This document shows positions 46,487-58,284 of a stretch of DNA of 64,000 nt, piece after piece. The stretch covers positions 28,954,001-29,018,000 of the forward strand of contig NC_091048.1 of NCBI RefSeq assembly GCF_963966145.1, given 5' to 3'. Source of the DNA: Tenebrio molitor (Eukaryota; Arthropoda; Insecta; Coleoptera; Tenebrionidae). The notes below the pieces were generated by a model. It was not told the origin of the DNA. It did not search any database and worked only from the letters and a program-made list of their open reading frames with translations. A program made the translations under genes and the position numbers. The number at the start of each line of letters is the position of its first letter. The first letter of the stretch is position 1.

Positions 46487-47459
46487 CAGTGAGCGGCAAA
46501 AGTATGGAATAAATTAATTAAAAATTAAACAATTTTTTTTTTTAATCTTTAGACAGGTCAATTTTAGTTTATAAAAATACATATTTTAATATAAAATTAA
46601 ACTCCAAGCAGTCATTTGTTTTCGAGTTATGATGTCATCAATATTTTTTTTAATGGAAACCCCCTATTTTTTTTTCTCGATTCTGATAGCCCTTTTAATT
46701 GTCTAAACGCCAGTATAAAAATTTTGTTACCTTACAAAAACAAGTGAAAAACTGTGTTAATAAGTACAATGGCCGGCAAAAAAAAATAGCCATCATTTAA
46801 ATGTCAGTGTCAAAAAAGCATTAATTACACATTTGGATTTTGACGTAACACAAAAGTGATGGCTAATTTTTTTTGCCGGCCATTGTACTTAAAATTATGG
46901 AATTAAATGTTCGAATTGCCATCCCCTAGGTTGTTGATAATAATAAGCAAGTTTATGAAGAAATTCCCCCTGTTTTAGTTTTATCTAGTTTTATCCCCGC
47001 ACCCAATCAAAATTAAAATTTCTATACGTTGTGTTTCTGTTAAATGAGTTATTTTCGAAAACGTTTTGTAATACAAATAACAAATAACACATACGAATGA
47101 AATTGACATTAACATTTGACTGTTTGATTTACCTACTTGATTTTTGACTTGTTTTTGTTTGTTATAAAATTTATTTTTTCCAAATTTATTTTTTTTTTCT
47201 CAAAAGTTTCCTTATGTAAGATAACAAAATTTTTATAGTGTTTATTAGGAGGGCTATCGGAATCAACAAAAAAATTAGGGGTTTCCAATTAAAAAAACTA
47301 TCGATGACGTCATATCTCGAAAACAAATAACTGCTTGGAATTTTCTTTGGTACTAAAACATGTATTTTTATAAACTAAAATTATTGACCTGTCCAAAGAT
47401 TTTTTTTTTTATTTTGTTTAATTTTTAAGAAATTTATTCCATACTTTTGCCGCTCACTG
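46487..47459. mobile_element. Mariner-type foldback element, 973 bp, with TA flanks
   Basis: Ends TA|CAGTGAGCGGCAAAAGTATG and CATACTTTTGCCGCTCACTG|TA. The arms keep pairing inward for about 250 bp (AGGTCAATTTTAGTTTATAA, TCGAGTTATGATGTCATCA, TCGATTCTGATAGCCC and their complements). No transposase is present. A second small element interrupts it at 46767-46885. Confidence 0.9.
46767..46885. mobile_element. Nested TA-flanked MITE, 119 bp
   Basis: Ends TA|CAATGGCCGGCAAAAAAAA and TTTTTTTTGCCGGCCATTG|TA. The inner arms TAGCCATCA / TGATGGCTA pair. It lies inside the left half of the 46487-47459 element, so it inserted later. Confidence 0.9.
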
Positions 47460-47461
47460 TA

Positions 47462-48814
47462 TAATGCATTGAAATTTCAAAGCGAGAATTACTTCCGGTT
47501 TAATTTTCCCGTTGCTGAGGAATGTACATTAATTGAAACAAAACAAACTTCCCACAATTTTAAATTAAATAATTTCCAATGACTCCGCAATTATACATTT
47601 TTTTTCTTATTCACCGGTACCGCTTTGGTATAACAATCAAAGTTCAGTCACAACATTTGCCTTATTTTTGTACCCGACACGATAAATAATATTTTATATC
47701 GCACACTCATAAATTTGATTGGAACGATTTCCAAATTTAGATGTATTAACTCTTTACTGCAACGTCGACTCGTAGAAAAGCGTCTGAAATGTGATGGAAA
47801 CATTTTTAAAAATTTGATTGGCTTTAAACTACGACTTGAACTAAGAACTCTGTGTTTATTAATTAATTACATTGAACAAGATAAAATTTTCGTCGGTTTA
47901 TTCACTACACACGCAGAAAAGAAAACACGACGATTAATCACTTTGCAAAATTTCCACCAGAAATCGTCCAAATTAGAATTCTGGTTCATCTAAACTGCGA
48001 CTAATCACGGCAACAAAATTAGTGAAATTTCCCATGAAAAAATTAATTTTCCCGAGAGGCAAACTCGCGTCTTATCACATTTCATTTATTTAATAAACAT
48101 GTGTCAATCAATTCTAAATCAATTGAAAACTCTGACTCATGTTAAAAAATAATCCACATCATTTATTTTTACCTACGGTCGGCCTCACATTTCCATATTA
48201 AATCCCCTCGAAGAAAAGCGCCCGTTTCAAAGGGTCTCGCAGCTGTCTAATTTGACATATTATCGTGATTTAAACAGAAAGAAAAATACACCCTCGAACC
48301 CACCCCCGTTCCGCTTCGCGGCCACTATCTCTTCGGGATGAATGCACCCGAAACGCTCCTCCTGAATAAAAATAATTCCAAAGAAAACGAGCGCACGAGA
48401 AAAAAAGATCCACAAACTATAGCTAATACGCGCCATTGTGCAAAAGCATGGCCGATAATATATTATGGGTTAATGCCGTTTTATTGTCGTATAAAGAGAA
48501 CTATTATTGTGTTTAAGCGTTTTTATGACCTATTATTAAATTTATGGCACGTCCGTCTGATACAAACAAATTATTATACCAATGCAGCATACAAACTCGT
48601 TACAGTGGTTGATGATTTACGTAAAAAAATTATATCAACGATCAATGCAGTGATCGATAACCTCGATTTATTATTTACTATTCGACTTGGTACGTCACAG
48701 TACAAGGACGTAAAATTTAGAGTTGATAATCAGTAGCACCCAGTGTGCACACTCAAACTTTCAAAGAGACAATGAATAGTACAGTAGGGGTAACGTACAA
48801 TTAGTACCTTAGAG
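47462..48814. other. Intergenic, no gene called
   Basis: Open frames 47715-47993 and 48338-48736 (132 codons) have no recognisable domain, no signal peptide and AT-driven composition. Left uncalled. Confidence 0.4.
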
Positions 48815-48910
48815 TACAGTAGGGGTATTTTACAGCGCGAAAACTAGGTTTCAGGCTCGAGGCGACGCCGAGCGCCTGATTAGTTGGAGCGCTGTAAAAT
48901 ACCTACTGCA
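48815..48910. repeat. Hairpin MITE with CG-rich core
   Basis: TACAGTAGGGGTATTTTACA plus GCGC pairs with GCGC plus TGTAAAATACCTACTGCA. The core reads GGCTCGAGGCGACGCCGAGCG. A similar start, ACAGTAGGGGTA, occurs about 35 bp upstream, at 48781. Confidence 0.8.
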
Positions 48911-49613
48911 CGACATTTGTATTAGAATTTTCGGCTGACCAAATGTTTTATAATACATGTCACAAATGATAAGGATACTAAGATCTGTTACTCTTCAAAT
49001 AAAATTTTATTAAGCAATTCAAATACATATGTAGATACAATTTCTAATTTTCCGGCCTAGGTCTTAGGCCTTAGTATAGAGAACTTTCCCAGGTTAGAAT
49101 GTGTAGCATTTTCCAAAAACGTAAGTGGCACATTACTCAAAAATAAAATTTTTTAAAAATTTCGTTTAAATTTTTGAAAATATGTCCCATTTTAATCGAA
49201 AAAATTCCAACAACGCGATCAATTACTCCGGATCTGTCACCGCATCCTGTTATCGCCCAGGACCCACTCCTCGTGACCGATTCATAACCAACGCTTCACG
49301 CTTCCGTACAAACTGAAAACAATAGTAAACAATGTTCGCTCTCGTAAACTCCGCATTATCGAATCGTCAATTGTTTTGACTGATGGTTTGATTTTTCAGT
49401 GCGACCGGATTATTTATAATGTGTCCCCGAAATAAACAGAGCAAAGCTGTACGAATGAACTTTGCGTATTATTACTATCACTGAAAACAGAACGATATGG
49501 TCCTTATCGCTCACGAGAGGTCCCCGGGGTCATCAAAAATTTCACTACTTTAACCGCGAATCCCCCACGACACATCAAAACGGGAAAAACCTCGACGGCG
49601 TTAACACTTTTCG

Positions 49614-49619
49614 TATAAA
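49614..49619 (+). promoter_or_regulatory. TATA box of the secreted-peptide gene
   Basis: TATAAA lies 58 bp upstream of the ATG at 49672, in a locally GC-richer stretch. That spacing would give a 5' leader of about 25-30 nt. Confidence 0.5.
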
Positions 49620-49671
49620 TCCCTCGGAACGTTCGTCCACGATCTAAACGCTATCGAATTTTCCGACGACA

Positions 49672-49965
49672 ATGATAACGTACAGAGTGCTTTCCGTCGC
49701 CGTCCTGTTGATGATGGTTTACGCGGTAGGTGTTAGTTGCCGGAGCGTCGAAACCAAGAATTATTATCAGATATCGACCACGACCGCCGACGAGGCGGAC
49801 CACATCAGGGAAGAAGAACTGCTCATTCTCACCAACGACGAGATCCTCTCCGTCCATCAGATGAGACGCGTCGACGACGGACCCCAACGTGCCACCATAA
49901 AGGACAAGCGGAAAGAGAAAACGAGATGCGTGGGACCGGCCACCCTCATGGCCATGTGTTTCTGA
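49672..49965 (+). CDS. Small secreted peptide precursor, 97 aa
   Basis: Single-exon frame. Residues 1-23 (MITYRVLSVAVLLMMVYAVG...) form a clear signal peptide. An acidic, Thr/Glu-rich middle follows, then the basic cluster KDKRKEK and a C-terminal RCVGPATLMAMCF. The layout of signal peptide, acidic spacer, basic cleavage site and two-cysteine C-terminal peptide ending in CF resembles a neuropeptide or peptide-hormone precursor. The Cys spacing (nine residues) does not fit the allatostatin-C type (six residues), so no family is assigned. Codon composition is GC-richer than the surroundings, and a TATA box and downstream ATTAAA signals are present. No homologue is recognised from memory. Confidence 0.65.
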   Translation: MITYRVLSVAVLLMMVYAVGVSCRSVETKNYYQISTTTADEADHIREEELLILTNDEILSVHQMRRVDDGPQRATIKDKRKEKTRCVGPATLMAMCF

Positions 49966-50301
49966 TAGGATCACGGGGCAGATCTTACGACCAGCAAATT
50001 ATTTATGTATTGTATAACATTTATTCTTATTAATGTACTTATGTGAGTATTATTACAATAATTTATTCTATGGTGCACGTAATAATTACCATTTACCAAA
50101 CTCATATTATTATGCTCCACGTAAGTTAGTTTCGATGTGGAACTCACCCCTTGTATATTAAACACCTTATTAAACTTTTCCTTCTACTATTTATAAAATC
50201 GTCTTTTATTCATTCTCCTCTACCTAGACAATTCTATTAATATATTCCAGATAAAAAAAATTCCCCAAGGTATTAAAACGTAAAAGTTGCTGTATCTCCA
50301 A

Positions 50302-50528
50302 ATAACGGGTGACTATTAAAATTTTCACTTAGGGTTGGCTATGGATCATTCTTTGTTTTCCGTTGCACCTTAGACACTGACAAGTTTGACATTATAATTA
50401 ACTTTATAGGTTATGTTTCAATTGTACTGACTGACATTTGTCGTTCGTTCTTGCGTGTGTCTAAAGTAACAAAAAAAAAACTCGTTCAAAGCCAACTCCA
50501 AGTGAAAATTTTAACAGTCACCCGTTAT
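50302..50528 (+). repeat. MITE, copy 2 of the ATAACGGGTGAC family (227 bp)
   Basis: Complete copy with both inverted termini: ATAACGGGTGACTATTAAAA on the left, TTTTAACAGTCACCCGTTAT on the right. Internal sequence matches the inverted copy at 27191-27428. Confidence 0.8.
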
Positions 50529-51505
50529 TATATTATCAGAATTGTGATTTTAATAACAATAAAAATCTTATCGATTTGTCAAGAATTTAATCTGATCTGA
50601 TCTATTTTTTGTGTGGATTTTGGACGAGACGCTCATCTAAAATAACATACTTGATGGAAACAAAATAGAAATGAATTTGCATTACAAAAAAAGCAAAAAC
50701 AAATATCAAATTAATAAAGTGGAACAAAGCAACACTAGTTTCATAACACGACAACATGTTAATAAATAAAATAATGATGGTAAGTACTTGAGGAAAATTT
50801 AGGTTTAATCTCAATAAAAAAGGTCAAGGTGGAATAGTTTAATCGTGAATCAAAAACAAAAATAGAAAACTTTCAAATTACCAAATTCTGATTGTGGTAG
50901 TCAAGGTATATCGCTCGATTTTGTCTTTGTTTCGCGTGAAGAACGAAAATCTGGATTATTTGCAAATTGGTAAACTGTCAAAGAACATTTCACCCCTGCC
51001 CCCGGTTTATTCTGGCACTTTCCCCGTTATCTCCCGCTAAATCCGACCACTCCGCCAAGGACGAGTCCGTCGCGAATCAAGGAAAAAATTTGCGATATGG
51101 CACAAGGAGACGACGTCAGATGACGGTGGGTGGTGACCAAGGTCAATCCAACAGGAAAACCCCAATTGACCCACATCTTCGAGCCCCCTCCTCCTCGAAA
51201 AACCGAAAAAATCGCCACCTGCAGGAGATCCGCTGCCGCCTCCGCCGCCGCGCGTCTTCTCGTTGCTGGTTCAAGGCGACGTCAATTTGCTTAAACGGTC
51301 GTCGCGAAAAAAAAAATAGAACGGAAGTGTCAGAATTCATTTGCAAAAACGTTATTTACGATGAGAGCCGACAACAAGGATACCGGGTGTGATTTACGCG
51401 ATAGGCGTGGAGGGGGCTCAAATATTGCTAATAACGCCACCACAAGACGGATAAAACAAAAAGATTAAGCACTTTCCGACAGAAAGAGTTTGGCAAGCCG
51501 ACACA
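50529..51505. other. Upstream region of the sugar transporter
   Basis: AT-rich up to about 50970, then GC-rich with open but unstructured frames on both strands (51000-51400). The rise in GC just before the transporter start suggests a promoter or 5' UTR. No protein is recognised. Confidence 0.4.
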
Positions 51506-54500
51506 ATGTGCTCCGACACCAAATCAGAACACAGGTAGGGGATTGTTTGTTTATCGAGTGCCACCTCCGTTCACCCCTCGTTTCTCTTTTTCTTGTGCGG
51601 TGCGTGCAGCGGTACCGACGAAGAAGGTGAGACGTCGCCGACGAACAACACCCAGTACCAACCCCTGCAGACCAAGCGACCCCAGACCCGCAAGAGGTCG
51701 ACGTGGAGGGGCGTCGCCGCGCAGGTGAGCTCATCACCTTTTGCTCAGTGCAGGATTTCGAGGGTGAGTTTTATTTTAGGGCTTGGTGACCGGCGCCGTG
51801 ATGCTGAGCTCGGCGAGCTGCGGCATGCCTGTCGGCTACTCCGCCGTCCTCCTCCCCCAGCTGAAGCAGCCCAACGAGACCTTGCGGATAGACGACGAAA
51901 TAGGCTCTTGGATAGGTGAGCGTCCCCCGAAATGCAACTATTATGTAATCAAACCAATCAATAGATCGTTAGTTTTCATCAGGGCCGAGACGGGTTCATC
52001 GGTCTCTTAACTGTCTCTGATGAACCCAACCGGACGCTCTCAAGATTCTTCTTATCGTCGCGCCCAATTTTTTTTTCCCTCCTTTCGACGTTTCCAACCG
52101 GCAGACCGCTCGGCGTCGGTCATCAACCGTACAAGAGCGGCCAATGTTAGAAAATATTATGCGAAGCAATCACCCAATTTAACTCAATATAGTAAGGTCA
52201 TTCACTTCGTCGTCACCTTCAAAATACGACTCTGCTGAATTAGAGTCGCCGTAGCGAAAATAGGTCAAGATCGTTTCAGTTTTACAAATTGCGACGACCA
52301 CCTACCGGTTTTGATTCGTCGTTTTGCCTCGGGCAGGAGGACTTTCGCGCGCCAACACTGCCGGAATTTATCGTCCCCGACGCCGATTTAATTGCCCCGA
52401 CCGAACAGGTGAAGATGGAGCGAAATTGGGTCAAGAATGGCGTCAATCAACGCGCTGTTTACACCTCGACGGGCGTTGTTTGATTTAGTCTTGACTCGAT
52501 ATCTAGGTGAAAAACGCGCTCGACGAGTCGCACCAGAAGTGGCCTCGGCAAGGACGTCGCAAGATTTGCATTTCTCAAATAGCAGCCTCAGGGAATCGAT
52601 TAATCACTCTTGCATAAACCTGCACTTTCCGAATAAGCCGAAAAGTCACAGGTGAGGACAGCGCCGACGACCAAACGACGAACCGGTCACAACGCGAGGC
52701 CTTGCGGTCCGCCTGTCAATTTTGTTTCCGTCGACCTTGGTCGATTGCGTCACGACATTTCACTCGAAAAAAGTGCAAAAAGACACAAGTCGCTGCTCCA
52801 CATTCCCCAAGATCACAAAAAGCCGATGCGGAATTAATTACCAACACCCGAGAGACAACATTTTACACAATTTGATTTTCACTTTAGACACCGCCGACCG
52901 AGTGACTTTAATCGCGACGACTCAAAAATATTTGACTATTTTACAGCTCTCTCGCCACAGAACTTTTCGAAAAGTCCGTCACAGCCTTTTACACGCTTTT
53001 AATTCGTTCTAATTCTGCCATGATGGATTTCTAGAAGAATCTGTCGATCGTCGATTGTTTCCGCCCTTTCGACAATTTCGCAATTTGTCGCCGCAAATCC
53101 GAAAGGAACAACAACAACAACACCTACCTTTGTGCAGCGCCGTCCCCGGAAGTCTTTCCACCCAGTTTGGCGCGATCGAGACACTTTTAAATCACAAACG
53201 GCGATGATTTCGCGGACGCGATTTTTCGATTGACATTTCTGCCGCACTTTGACGTACCGACAGAGACGGCAGTGACGTCACACCTGACTTTTTAATTTCG
53301 TTTGGAACAAAACCTGCCTGCAGTTTGATAAAACGAAGTTTTTTAAGTTGGACTGTTTGTATTGCGTTGACGTTAAAGCGGCGAAAATTGGCAGAGGTCT
53401 GCGTCAGGTGTCCGCATTTTATGATTTAATGTTTTGTATACAAACACTTATTTGCGGATAAAAATACTGCATTCCGCACCCTTCAGTCGTTGATCTTGGT
53501 TTTTATCTCTTTTTAACATCACAGTTTTAGAACAATCCTCGATTGCCAATTGTTTCATCTTTTCAACTAATTTTTGGAAATTCGTTCACCTAAACTAGAA
53601 CTACGTAATAATAGGACTTACCTGCCCACAGCAGAACGACGGTCGATATTGTCAAGCACTTTTTCCACAATCAAAGCACTTTTCACCACTTTTCCGATCA
53701 CAACTTTTGGGGTGACATTTTTACTTTAGCAGCCACGGACACAGTGGCGCCATTGCGTCCTTCTGCAAATTTCTTGTTAAAAATGCAACGTAATGTGAAA
53801 TAACGGTTTGCACAAAATCAGGTTTTGTGTCGGGAATGAATTATAATACAAATTAATAAATTGTTTTTATGGCTTAATAAAAATATTGCGGTGTTGCCAC
53901 ATTTACGACACGACAAGAGCAACCGGTAACTGGGAAAAAATACGAATGATATAATGAAGCAATTATCGCTCACTCTTCCAAACACTTGGATCGTTCAAAA
54001 ACACATTTGTCAGAAGAGCACAATGCTCAAAATTCCCATATTGAAAAAACTTATCACGTAGGGTGCGTTCGAAACATTTGTCAAATTTTGACGTTGAAAT
54101 ATTGCCGGGTACGATAAAAATTATCCTTGGACGATATAAACACACAAGATCACATAGCAATCCCCTGTTCAGTTAAACTTTTCAGCTTGATTCGCTTTAT
54201 GACCGCATCCGCACCTAGGTAAAAGTCACGTCGCAGCTTATCTCGTCTAGCTCGTTTTGACGTTTCGTCGTAATTCAAGCTAACATTTTTCCTCCCTCCT
54301 TTGTAGAGACCGCAGTCTTTAAGCTCCTCCATTAGCATAAATTTCAGTTATGAAGCAACCCGCAAGCAGCCCCGCGTTACACTTTACGTATCATTAATTG
54401 TAATTTTTGCCAATTAAACCAGTTCATCACGCTAACGAGGCGACCGATCGTTAGTAACGCGTAACATGCATCCATCAGCATTCGATTGAAACTCGATGAG

Positions 54501-56018
54501 TGTTCAATGAAACGTCATGATCCAGCTTTGATTTTTTGTCTGCAGCCAGCGTCCATTCAGCAGCCACACCGTTCGGCTCGCTTTTGAGCGGCCTCCTAAT
54601 GGACCGTTGCGGTAGAAAATTAGCTTTACAGATAGCCTCGTTGCCTCTAATAGTCGGATGGATTCTCATCGGACTCGCCCCCAACCACGGCGTCCTCCTG
54701 CTGGGCCGCCTCGTCGCAGGACTATCAGCGGGACTGACAGCGGCGGCAGGACAAGTACGTGTTTTACAACACAGAGATAAATTCTATCTCAACGTTGCGT
54801 CTTGGCTTGATTCAGCGAACCACTTCAACCGCCGATTCTCTTTTACGACTATTTTACGTTACTAGGTCCTTATCGGGGAGGTTTCGGAGCCGCAATTCCG
54901 GGGCATGTTCTCGAGCGTCCCTTTCGCCAGCTACTCCTTCGGGATCCTCCTAGTCTACGCCTTAGGGTCGCTTCTCCCGTGGCGATACGTCGCAGGTCAG
55001 TAACCGCGCTTTTGTGACGATCGAAGTTAAGCTCTGCCTTCAGGTCTGAGCACGATATTGCCGATCCTGTCCATCACGATCTTCTTTTGTCTGCCGGAGA
55101 GTCCTGTCTGGCTGGCGCGGAACGGCAAACCCGAGAGAGCTCGTGAAGCGCTGTTGTGGCTGCGCGGAGGCAACGCCCTCCAGGTGAGTGCGTCGTAAAT
55201 TGAAAAGGGGAATCTCTAGGTGGGTGGAATTGTAGGCCCGGCACGAGACCGAACACCTCACCGAGAGGGTCGACCTGGAGAAGAAGCACGCCAAGACGTT
55301 GACCTCCAACAGACAGATCTTCTTCAGGCCCGAGGTGATCAAACCCTTCATCATCATCAACCTCTTCAACTTGATGCAGATCCTGTCCGGCACCTACATC
55401 ATCGTGTTCTACGCCGTCGACATCCTCGGGCAGATCAACGGCCACTCCGTCGACCACTTCATGGCGGCGGTACTGACCGCCGCCGTCCGCTTCGCCTTTT
55501 CTCTAGTTGCGAGCCTCCTCCTGGTGATGATCGGGCGGCGAGCTCTGGCGATGACGTCCGGACTCGGCACGACGATCTCCGCGCTCTGCTTGGGCACCTA
55601 CCTCTACCCCCGAGACAACTGCGTCTCGGTCAACTCCGGCGGCTACTTTGCCGCCCTCTGTGTGCTAATCTACGTAGCTACGAACACTGTCGGGTTCATG
55701 ATCCTGCCCGGAGTGATGCTCGGCGAGCTTTTCCCCGCCAAAATCCGGGGCCTCGCGGGCGGTCTCACATTCATGATATTCAATTTTGCTTTGTTCGCCG
55801 TCGCCAAAGCTTTCCCCTTTGTGAAGAACTCGGTCGGGGTCCACGGGGTTTTCTGGATTTTCGGCGGATCATCCCTCGTCGCGAGTCTCTTTCTCTACTT
55901 GATGCTCCCGGAGACCAAGGGCAAGACGCTCAGCCAGATCGAGGACTACTTCCAGCAAGACAACGTCACGTGGGTCGCCAGGAAGAGGGGAGAGCCGGAA
56001 AAGACTGAAGACGTGTGA
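51506..56018 (+). CDS. Sugar transporter, facilitated trehalose transporter (Tret1)-like, 12 TM
   Basis: Seven exons: 51506-51534, 51610-51724, 51780-51915, 54546-54754, 54866-54995, 55044-55183 and 55236-56018, encoding 513 aa with canonical splice sites. This is a major-facilitator sugar transporter of the plasma membrane. The hydrophilic N-terminus (to about residue 45) is rich in Gln/Thr. Motifs are GLLMDRCGRK (109-118), GEVSEPQFRG (167-176), PESPVWLARNGKPERA (224-239), and PETKGKTL (478-485), as expected for the SLC2-like insect Tret1/sugar transporter group. It moves trehalose or hexoses down their gradient by family; the exact substrate is not readable. The 29-nt first coding exon is a small-exon call made on frame and donor match and is the weakest point. 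Poly-A signal AATAAA at about 56045. Confidence 0.9.
51916..54545. other. Intron 3 of the sugar transporter
   Basis: 2.6 kb of moderate GC. Open segments (for example 52289-52483) lack transporter motifs. No mobile element recognised. Could hold enhancers or an alternative first exon, but nothing in the sequence proves it. Confidence 0.45.
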
Positions 56019-56103
56019 ATGCGCACCGATTTATTGTAGCTTAGAATAAAGATATTTATTTTTGTGGGCGTTTTTCTTTTACAATTATTTGTACACTTCC
56101 TAA

Positions 56104-56172
56104 ACCAAAAAACTAGTCATCGCGTTCCTAGTGGTGTAGTGTGGGTTGCGGAAGGACTTTCCGGAGTCCTCA
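56104..56172 (-). pseudogene. Short enolase 3'-end fragment
   Basis: AACTAGTCATCGCGTTCCTA and GGGTTGCGGAAGGACTTTCC repeat, with small changes, the 3' end of the enolase retropseudogene at 58570-58632. On the - strand it encodes the GKSFRNP ending. It lies 86 bp past the transporter stop codon. Confidence 0.5.
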
Positions 56173-56702
56173 ATTTTTTCAACTACAGGAAAAATTGAGT
56201 TTATAATAAATTTTACTTAAGTTTCAGCTTCTTTTATTTTAACACTGTAACATAAACATTACATTGGAAAAGAAATCGTTTCATTTATGTCTAAATTATA
56301 TTAAATAAACACAAACATTCAAAAACATATTGCATTATTTATATCTGTGTTGGAGACAAAGTGGTATTTTAAGCAAAATAGCTCAGGTTTTAGGGATCAT
56401 AAAATTTAATCATATTTTTCATCATTTTCTTTTCAACTGCCCAAATAAAACAAAGTGATATTTTTATACCTCAGTTTTTTAAGTCTTATATAAAATCTGA
56501 CGAAATCAGTTCAGAGTCGAAGCCAAAATAGCCATGTTTTAATTTTTTTTTATTATACCTGAATCATAATGTCTGCTTTTCTACTCCCATGTTTAAAATG
56601 CCGTTTATTGCGTGTTTTCATGACGCTAAGTGATCTTTTAAATACACCTTGACAAGCTGTCACGAGGTGAAGTTAGCAACGGGCCTTTCAGTCAGCTGCA
56701 GG
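56173..56702. other. Intergenic, no gene seen
   Basis: AT-rich with no recognised feature. Confidence 0.4.
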
Positions 56703-57062
56703 TATAATCGTGTCAAAATTAAATTACTCCCTAGAATTCGAACTTTTAGGGATATAACGTTTTTCATGTTGTGTAACTAGAATTTTCAAAAGTAATTTTG
56801 AATGCCAAAGGTTGGTTACAATGAATTGAGAGATTGTGCAACTAAATATGCCGCCAGAAACGAAAATTGATTGTGAAACGAAAAAACAACTATCATTTAG
56901 CCAGAAATAGAGCCATATTACAAGGAATTCGCTGCCTTACGGTTACGATATCTTTTGTTTGTCACCAGAAACCACATAGCCTCCAACCTAACCAAATTCA
57001 TGGTAACCTATTAACGAATATCCCTAAATCCTAGGGAGTAATTTATTTTTGACACGATTATA
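56703..57062. mobile_element. Inverted-repeat MITE, 360 bp
   Basis: TATAATCGTGTCAAAA on the left matches the complement of TTTTTGACACGATTATA on the right, and ATTACTCCCTAG / CTAGGGAGTAAT pair further in. The interior has no coding frame. Confidence 0.8.
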
Positions 57063-57216
57063 TTTTAATCGCAAAAATCATGTGACACTCAAAATCAACA
57101 AGTTAGTTGTCACTTGTCAATTGACGTTTATCACTTTATCAGTTTCGAATTTAATGTTTAAAGTAACGTTTAATAAAGAATTTATTTGTTTTATTTATTT
57201 GGTCGTAGAAAAAATA

Positions 57217-57387
57217 CAGGGTGATTTACGAGGAATAATGAGCCCGACGGAATAGAAAATGCAACCCGCAGTTCATCAGGAGAAAAACCCGGACATTTAC
57301 CGCTTCGATGTCCGGTTTTTTGTTGCAATGTATTGTGGGTTGCATTTTCTATTCCGTCGGGCTCATTATTCCTCGTAAATCAGCCTG
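57217..57387. mobile_element. TA-flanked hairpin MITE, 171 bp
   Basis: TA|CAGGGTGATTTACGAGGAA on the left and TTCCTCGTAAATCAGCCTG|TA on the right. The arms are nearly perfect over about 55 bp (AATGAGCCCGACGGAATAG and complement), so the copy looks young. The inner loop ACCCGGACATTTACCG / CGATGTCCGGTTTTT also pairs. Confidence 0.9.
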
Positions 57388-58282
57388 TATAGTATGCAAC
57401 TTCCCTAAACACTCGTTTATTAAACACGAGCTCTGCTCGTGCCTAAAGTGCCGTTTATAAATCTTGTTGCATAATATACTATTACTTGATTCTCAAAAAA
57501 CATCCCCTTTCATAATTTTACTATTTAGATGTTAGTTATCAAGACAAAACATTGGAACTGCACCAAATAAAGTCGCAATGCGAAAATATGAATATTATGA
57601 AAATACTGAGAAAGGACATTTAAATTTACCGCTTTTGCGATGTGCATGTTCTATTGGGCATGTCCAGAAACGCACAAAACTTTATTCAAACATGTGGAAA
57701 TTCTTTAATATGGACGGGAAGCACAAGAAATAATGAAGATGAATCAATTTTTTTTCAATAATAGAGGTTTAACATTTATACCTTTACTTACAATGTCTAC
57801 ACGTCTACTTTTCTTCAGCACATTTTGGTGTGCAGTGTCCGCCAATAGGACAAGAGGACGGCGACGACAAAGAATTAATTTTACCGTTTAAAAGAATACT
57901 ACCTATTTTATTCAAAATAGACAGTGTAGGTGTTATGGGCGGGTCAGGGTGCATTTTCCTTGTGAGTGGCAGTTTGAAAGGTGGAAGTGATCTACCTAAA
58001 GGTCAGCATTTAGAAACACTAGTAAGGTACCTTATTATTATAAGATTGCAACCAGCGAACACAATAATTCTTCACAAAGAATGATAAACAATATTCCAAA
58101 GAAAATACTAATTTCCTACGCAATCGCTTTGAACTGCCTAAAGTTGTTTTTTGAGCTAGTTGCACAACCAGCTGTTACAAGATTTCCAGCCATTAACAGT
58201 AAATAAACATTTAAAATACCATGTCTGAGGAAAGACCTAAGATGTGTGATCGCGCACTGACTTCTTGTATTTTTAATAAATA
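57388..58282. other. Intergenic, no gene called
   Basis: A small hairpin with an ACACGAGCTCTGCTCGTGCC core lies at about 57405-57470. An 84-codon open frame (57830-58084, with QCPPIGQEDGDDKELILPF near its start) has no recognised domain and is left uncalled. Confidence 0.4.
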
Positions 58283-58284
58283 TA

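Noticed and set aside
48338..48736. 132-codon open frame
   Set aside because: No domain, signal peptide, splice signal or coding-like composition. It lies in AT-rich intergenic DNA where such frames arise by chance.
49951..49965. C-terminal CF of the peptide gene as allatostatin-C
   Set aside because: Allatostatin-C, CC and CCC peptides have six residues between the cysteines and an aromatic-rich loop. Here there are nine non-aromatic residues.
51916..54545. Alternative first exon of the transporter around 52336-52400
   Set aside because: An acceptor-like GGCAG and an open frame exist, but the encoded text has no transporter N-terminal features and the donor is weak.
57830..58084. 84-codon frame beginning QCPPIGQEDGDD; considered a chitin-binding fragment
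   Set aside because: Only one cysteine pair is visible, far from the six-cysteine peritrophin pattern, and there is no signal peptide or flanking exon.
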